From: CAYUEN01 sp964443745
GTDB lineage: Bacteria > Campylobacterota > Campylobacteria > Campylobacterales > QNZT01
Direction: 5' to 3'
DNA length: 64,000 nt
Assembly: GCA_964443745.1 (NCBI GenBank)
Contig: CAYUEN010000005.1
Coordinates: 1 to 64,000, forward strand
Shown: positions 60,282 through 64,000 of the stretch, piece after piece
Layout: every line of letters begins with the position of its first letter
Position numbering within the stretch: position 1 is the first letter of the stretch
Notes under the pieces: generated by a model
What the model was told of the DNA's origin: nothing
The model's database searches: none
What the model saw: only the letters and a program-made list of their open reading frames with translations
Made by a program: the position numbers and the translations under genes

Positions 60282-61311
60282 CCAGCACCTCCATTACAGT
60301 GCTTTTGGGTATATCGTTTCTGATTTCGTATGCACCGATCGGATGGGGAAGGATAAAAGTTATTTCACCTTCACTCGCCTTTTTGTCCAGAAAGAACGCC
60401 TGATAGAATCGCTCCGGATCGTCGATCGCATAGGTGGTGGGAAGTCCGGACCTTTCGAGAAAACGTTTTATACGTTGAACCTCTTCTTCGTCGAGATAGC
60501 CGAGTTTTCGGGCCAGAAGATTGGCCATATGCATACCGATGGCCACCGCTTCACCATGGAGGTAACGACTATAGCCTGTCAGATTTTCGATCACATGTGC
60601 GAAAGTGTGTCCATAATTGAGTACTGCCCGTACGCCCCGCTCTTTTTCATCCAACCTCACCACCTCCGCTTTGGTCTCGACACTCTTTTGTATCGCGTAT
60701 GCCAGATTCTCCTCTTCTTTCAGATCGGCCTCTTCGAGCCAATCGAAAAAATCCGCATCGAACATGATCGCCATTTTCGCTATCTCTGCGACACCGGCAG
60801 CGAACTCCCTGGAAGGGAGTGTACGTAAAAAACGATTTTCGATATAAACCGCTTTGGGTTGATAAAAAGCCCCTACGAGATTTTTCCCAAACCGGTTGTT
60901 GATACCGGTTTTCCCTCCGACACTCGCATCGACCTGGGAGAGAAGTGTCGTCGGAATCTGAATGAAATCGATACCTCTTTGGAAAATGGCCGCCGCAAAA
61001 CCCGTCATATCCCCAATCACTCCGCCTCCAAAAGCGATCAGTGAATCTTTTCGGCTGAAAGTGTGGTTGAACAGATTTTCGAGAATCATATCGAGACTCT
61101 GTTGATTTTTATACCGCTCGCCATCGGGAATGGTGATGATATAGATCTCTTTCGCATCGATTCGTCCAAGCAGTGTTCCCAGATGTAGCCCCGCGACCTT
61201 TGGGTTGGTGACAATCGCCACTTTTCCCGCGATCCGAATCGTTTCCATCTGGTTGATATAGATAGGGTAGCTCTCATCCACCTGCTTCCTGAGATCGATA
61301 TCGATACGCAT
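60262..61311 (-). CDS. aroB: 3-dehydroquinate synthase
   Basis: 349 aa. Second shikimate-pathway step, NAD- and zinc-dependent. IPDGERYKN, DSLIAFGGGVIGDMTGFAAAIFQRGIDFIQIPTTLLSQVDASVGGKTGIN, NYGHTFAHVIEN and HGEAVAIGMHMA (zinc ligands) are all present. AAGGAG precedes the ATG. Confidence 0.98.
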   Translation of the reverse strand: MRIDIDLRKQVDESYPIYINQMETIRIAGKVAIVTNPKVAGLHLGTLLGRIDAKEIYIITIPDGERYKNQQSLDMILENLFNHTFSRKDSLIAFGGGVIGDMTGFAAAIFQRGIDFIQIPTTLLSQVDASVGGKTGINNRFGKNLVGAFYQPKAVYIENRFLRTLPSREFAAGVAEIAKMAIMFDADFFDWLEEADLKEEENLAYAIQKSVETKAEVVRLDEKERGVRAVLNYGHTFAHVIENLTGYSRYLHGEAVAIGMHMANLLARKLGYLDEEEVQRIKRFLERSGLPTTYAIDDPERFYQAFFLDKKASEGEITFILPHPIGAYEIRNDIPKSTVMEVLDAFRAG

Positions 61312-61346
61312 ACTTTAAACGCTCCTTAATAAAGCTATTTATATAT

Positions 61347-61352
61347 ATTATA
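61347..61352 (-). promoter_or_regulatory. Candidate internal -10 box (TATAAT) before aroB
   Basis: TATAAT on the minus strand 35 bases before the aroB ATG, in the 64-base gap after the COG3400-type gene. It could start the aroB-to-mogA part by itself. Confidence 0.5.
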
Positions 61353-61375
61353 CAGAAAAGAGGATTACAGACAAC

Positions 61376-62779
61376 TCAGTCGACAGGCAAAAAGAGCTGG
61401 TAACAGTCGCTCAATCTGAAATAGAGCTTTTCGATATCGGTAGAAAAGAGAGCGAATATTCGAGGTTCGAGAATTTTTTGATCAAAAGGCACGTACTGCA
61501 GAAAGTTTTTGCGCTGACTCAACTCGCGAATGGGATTTTTTTTCGATTTGAGAACACGCACCTGCTCCTGAAAAAGTTTCGCCAGATTTTCGAAGTGGGC
61601 GATTACCTGCGCGTTGATCTCGCGGTTGGCCTCCGCGAAGTCGAAAAGGGCGATATCCAGATGAAGTTGAGCTGCGATATCGAAAATGATCGTCGATATC
61701 TTTTCGATCTTCTCCAGATCGTCACTGAGTACGACCGATTCTCTGATATTGAAAAAACCGACTTTCCCTACCTTGAAAACGGGAATGTGCAATGCATAGA
61801 GCGTTTTGATATGGTGGGTGAAAAAGGGTTGATCGGTGATGAAAAGACCTATATTGTAGTGTTCGATATCATGATGGATCACCTCTTCGTTCGGTTCGGA
61901 GTGGAAATCGATTTCGACGATCTTGTCGCCGCTGTTGTACTTTTTGAGTTTTTCCAACGCTTTTCCGTATCGGGGGTTGACGATACGAAACAGTAGCTTT
62001 TTGCTGTTGAGGTTGGCGTGCAACAACATCGCATCGTTGGTGAGCTTTTCGATTCTCTCGTCCTCCATCGTCGCCATATCGACGAAGCAGTAGATATTCT
62101 CTCCAAAAGGAACTGGAAACTGTCCAAATTCGCGATTGATGCTCTTGTAGACACTTTTAAGCACATTGGGATTGCCCACCGTCAGAATGGAGTCGTTGGG
62201 AAGCAACATCGTCTTGGGTGTAGGCAGCAGCAGTTTGTGCTCGCGAAATATCGCGACGATACGCCATCGTTTCTGTTCGATATTGGCGATATGTCGGTAG
62301 AGATAGGGACTGCCGAAGGGAATTTTCATCTCCATGATCTCTCCGGTTCCAAGGCCGAGGTTTTGAGCGAAAAGCGGAATGTCCGGAAGATAGTTGCTCA
62401 GGATATTGGAAAGGGTATCGTGTGCGTTGATGAGCGTGAGTGCCTGATCGTCGAATTCGAGATTCCAGCGATCAAGAAGCACAAGAGGCAACTCCTTGTC
62501 CGTTTTGCGGATATTTTGGTAAGTCGCCAGCAGATCGGTTTTGCTCGAAAGCAACAAAAAAGCTTGATAAAATCCAAACCCTTCCAGAAGAGTTTCGAGT
62601 TTGGTACAACTGGTCGGATCGAATTTGTAATAGAAAAAATGCTCCGTTTTATGAGATGGAAGGGTGGAGTCGTTGTAATAGACGATATAGTAGCGGTTAC
62701 CGGCTGTATCGAGGTTCGCGACCCTTTGCAAAAAGGCTTTGGCGGTCATTCCGTCGGCGACAATTAGAATCTTTTTCAT
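61376..62779 (-). CDS. COG3400-type protein with TrkA-like domains
   Basis: 467 aa, soluble. N-terminal Rossmann-like part (KKILIVADGMTAKAFLQRV) resembles TrkA-N but lacks the GxGxxG loop. The middle carries a TrkA-C-like segment (GTGEIMEMKIPFGSPYLYRHIANI..LLPNDSILTVG). The rest is unassigned (YGKALEKLKKYNSGDKIVEIDF). COG3400 proteins occur beside aroB in Campylobacterota and have no known function. ATG 62779 fits the family start. It overlaps the lipoprotein gene by 4 bases. Confidence 0.75.
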   Translation of the reverse strand: MKKILIVADGMTAKAFLQRVANLDTAGNRYYIVYYNDSTLPSHKTEHFFYYKFDPTSCTKLETLLEGFGFYQAFLLLSSKTDLLATYQNIRKTDKELPLVLLDRWNLEFDDQALTLINAHDTLSNILSNYLPDIPLFAQNLGLGTGEIMEMKIPFGSPYLYRHIANIEQKRWRIVAIFREHKLLLPTPKTMLLPNDSILTVGNPNVLKSVYKSINREFGQFPVPFGENIYCFVDMATMEDERIEKLTNDAMLLHANLNSKKLLFRIVNPRYGKALEKLKKYNSGDKIVEIDFHSEPNEEVIHHDIEHYNIGLFITDQPFFTHHIKTLYALHIPVFKVGKVGFFNIRESVVLSDDLEKIEKISTIIFDIAAQLHLDIALFDFAEANREINAQVIAHFENLAKLFQEQVRVLKSKKNPIRELSQRKNFLQYVPFDQKILEPRIFALFSTDIEKLYFRLSDCYQLFLPVD

Positions 62780-63132
62780 TTGAGAACCTTTTGACAATGG
62801 CAGTGATGCAGAAGCACCATCTGTTTCGTATCCTCTCTTCGAAGATAACACGCTCCCCCTCTTTCAAACAGATGGAAGGTTACGAATCTGACATCCTTAT
62901 CCATTTTGCTCCGCTGTTCATGCTCCTGCCGTGTAGTCAGATCAAGCCGGCTCTTTTGGACGAAGGGGGGAGAGAAGAGTTTCAGATGCGAATACTTCAA
63001 CAACGAAGAAATCGCCTTTTGAACCTCTTTTTCGCATATATCGGAACGCTGGGGAAGATAGGCTTCATGATAGTGCGTTGCACACCCTTGTACGAAAAGA
63101 GCCATAATGAAAGAGAGAGATTTAATAAGCAC
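62776..63132 (-). CDS. Small lipoprotein of unknown function
   Basis: 118 aa. Signal peptide with lipobox LFVQGC; the body has many charged residues and a His/Cys cluster near the end (VLLHHCHCQKVLK), which could bind metal. The GTG start at 63132 has AGGAGGGAG 4 bases upstream; the ATG at 63153 has none. It overlaps the S41 peptidase gene. Confidence 0.7.
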   Translation of the reverse strand: MLIKSLSFIMALFVQGCATHYHEAYLPQRSDICEKEVQKAISSLLKYSHLKLFSPPFVQKSRLDLTTRQEHEQRSKMDKDVRFVTFHLFERGGACYLRREDTKQMVLLHHCHCQKVLK

Positions 63133-64000
63133 CGATCTCCCTCCTGAAGCCAATCAACGCTCTGTGTGTGCTTTTCAAAACACCTCTGGAAGATCTGCTA
63201 CATCTACCCGTACCGATGAACGTAAGGGTCTCCTTGAGCATCGACTCATCCGGATCCGCGAAGAGATGAGCGGGATCGTCCGATGCCGCGCACTCCGGAT
63301 CGATTCCGTCGAAATACTCACCCACTCCGTCACTGTTGTAGAGGGCAAATTCGACGGGTGCGATGTGTTTGTCGCAAAACTCCGCTCCATACATCCCCAC
63401 AGGTTTTCCACAAGTGCGCTCTCCGATCGTATATACCTCTGCGGCGGCGTTGGAGGCACGCAATGCATTGATCAACGCTTCACTTGCCGAACATGTGTCC
63501 TCTGTAGTGATCAGATAGATAGTATCGATCGAAAGGGCGTTTTCGGAAGCGGCAGGATAGCGGAGCGACCAATCCCTTCCCCGATATTTGTCGTTGTGTC
63601 TGATTCGCAACATCACCTTGTGGTTCATACCCGCTCCCAGGATCAAAGATGCCAGATCGGCCGCGATATTGAGCCGTCCCCCGCCATTGTATCTCAAATC
63701 GAGAATCAGAACGTCCACCCCACTCGTTTTGAAACGGCGAAAGCTCTCTTCGAGTTCATCCGAAGCTGGAGAGATGAAACTGTTGAAAAGAAGATATCCC
63801 ACTTTGTGGTTTTGAACATCAAATACAGCCTCGGAAAGTACCGTTTTGATCGTCACGACCGCTTTGGAAAGGTTCAATTCTTCGATACTTCCGTCGCGTT
63901 TACGGAGAGAAAAAGTCGTTCTTACGCCCACTTTCTCCTCTCCGAAAATCGTTTCGGTCAAGTTTTGCTCTACGATTTCACCGATCGTTCTGCCATTGAT
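63122..64000 (-). CDS. S41 family peptidase, C-terminal part
   Basis: The 5' end lies outside the window; 292 codons are visible. Order: end of a PDZ-like region, then the tail-protease core: GYLLFNSFISPASDEL, VLILDLRYNGGG, Ser in DTCSASEALINAL, and Lys in GERTCGKPVG. Several cysteines (TEDTC, ERTCGK, AEFCDK, PECAA) suggest disulfides and export. It differs from ctpA at 34 kb. Its 3' end overlaps the lipoprotein gene. Confidence 0.88.
   Translation of the reverse strand: MNGRTIGEIVEQNLTETIFGEEKVGVRTTFSLRKRDGSIEELNLSKAVVTIKTVLSEAVFDVQNHKVGYLLFNSFISPASDELEESFRRFKTSGVDVLILDLRYNGGGRLNIAADLASLILGAGMNHKVMLRIRHNDKYRGRDWSLRYPAASENALSIDTIYLITTEDTCSASEALINALRASNAAAEVYTIGERTCGKPVGMYGAEFCDKHIAPVEFALYNSDGVGEYFDGIDPECAASDDPAHLFADPDESMLKETLTFIGTGRCSRSSRGVLKSTHRALIGFRREIGAY

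Overview
The window is a gene-dense piece of chromosome from a Campylobacterota (epsilonproteobacterial) bacterium. By eye the GC content is in the mid-to-high 40s percent. The assignment rests on gene content and order: guaA - structured RNA - purD - lptD - mlaD - pnp; an F0 c-subunit gene standing alone; rpmH-rnpA-yidD-yidC-jag-mnmE; aroB-mscS-mtaB-FtsH-like-bioV-mogA; class II DAHP synthase, Bpt, BioV and a COG3400-type protein. No rRNA, phage, transposon, integron, CRISPR array or defence island was seen. The exact genus cannot be fixed from the sequence alone; a sulfur- or hydrogen-oxidising, vent-type lineage is a guess.

Layout. 1-11.2 kb: the 3' part of guaA, a divergent PLP-dependent cysteine synthase-like gene and hemD, a ~195-nt structured RNA (the epsilonproteobacterial purD motif, equated with 6S RNA), then a tightly overlapping rightward operon purD-RDD-lptD-mlaD-J domain-phosphoribosyltransferase-pnp. 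11.2-19.9 kb: atpE, two tandem tRNA-Leu genes, a haem-binding chemoreceptor ending in a PilZ domain, purL, a repeat-rich peptidoglycan-binding lipoprotein, a YqeY-like gene, flgH and rmuC. 20-28 kb, leftward: ilvB-ilvN-lpxD-small protein, then rpmH-rnpA-yidD-yidC-jag-mnmE. In this second cluster rnpA and mnmE appear to begin with AUU and AUC codons. 27.9-41.8 kb, leftward: htpG plus a FliL-like protein; ctpA-purC-purS-purQ-SH3 protein-plsC; glyS; an orphan three-part protein with a 41-aa membrane protein; class II DAHP synthase with a DUF89 phosphatase and a PPP-type phosphatase. 41.9-54.6 kb: bpt, a divergent pair sharing one palindromic -10 element, an alpha/beta hydrolase and a membrane-anchored MurF, a secreted lipase-like lipoprotein with FadL, a HAD phosphatase, a monovalent cation:proton antiporter, a thioredoxin-fold protein, valS, a gene broken by an in-frame amber codon, and kbp. 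54.7-64 kb is one long leftward operon: S41 peptidase (partial)-lipoprotein-COG3400-aroB-mscS-mtaB-FtsH-like-bioV-mogA.

How it fits together. Most of the window is core metabolism (purines, branched-chain and aromatic amino acids, haem, biotin, molybdopterin), envelope building (LptD, LpxD, MlaD, PlsC, MurF, YidC/YidD) and RNA biology (RNase P protein, PNPase, MnmE, MtaB, tRNAs, 6S-type RNA). No obvious new defence or mobile system was found. The points that most deserve a second look are the two non-AUG starts in the rpmH-mnmE cluster, the FtsH homologue that has lost its zinc-protease motif, the haem-to-PilZ chemoreceptor, the orphan three-part protein with its partner micro-protein, and several very short or absent mRNA leaders.
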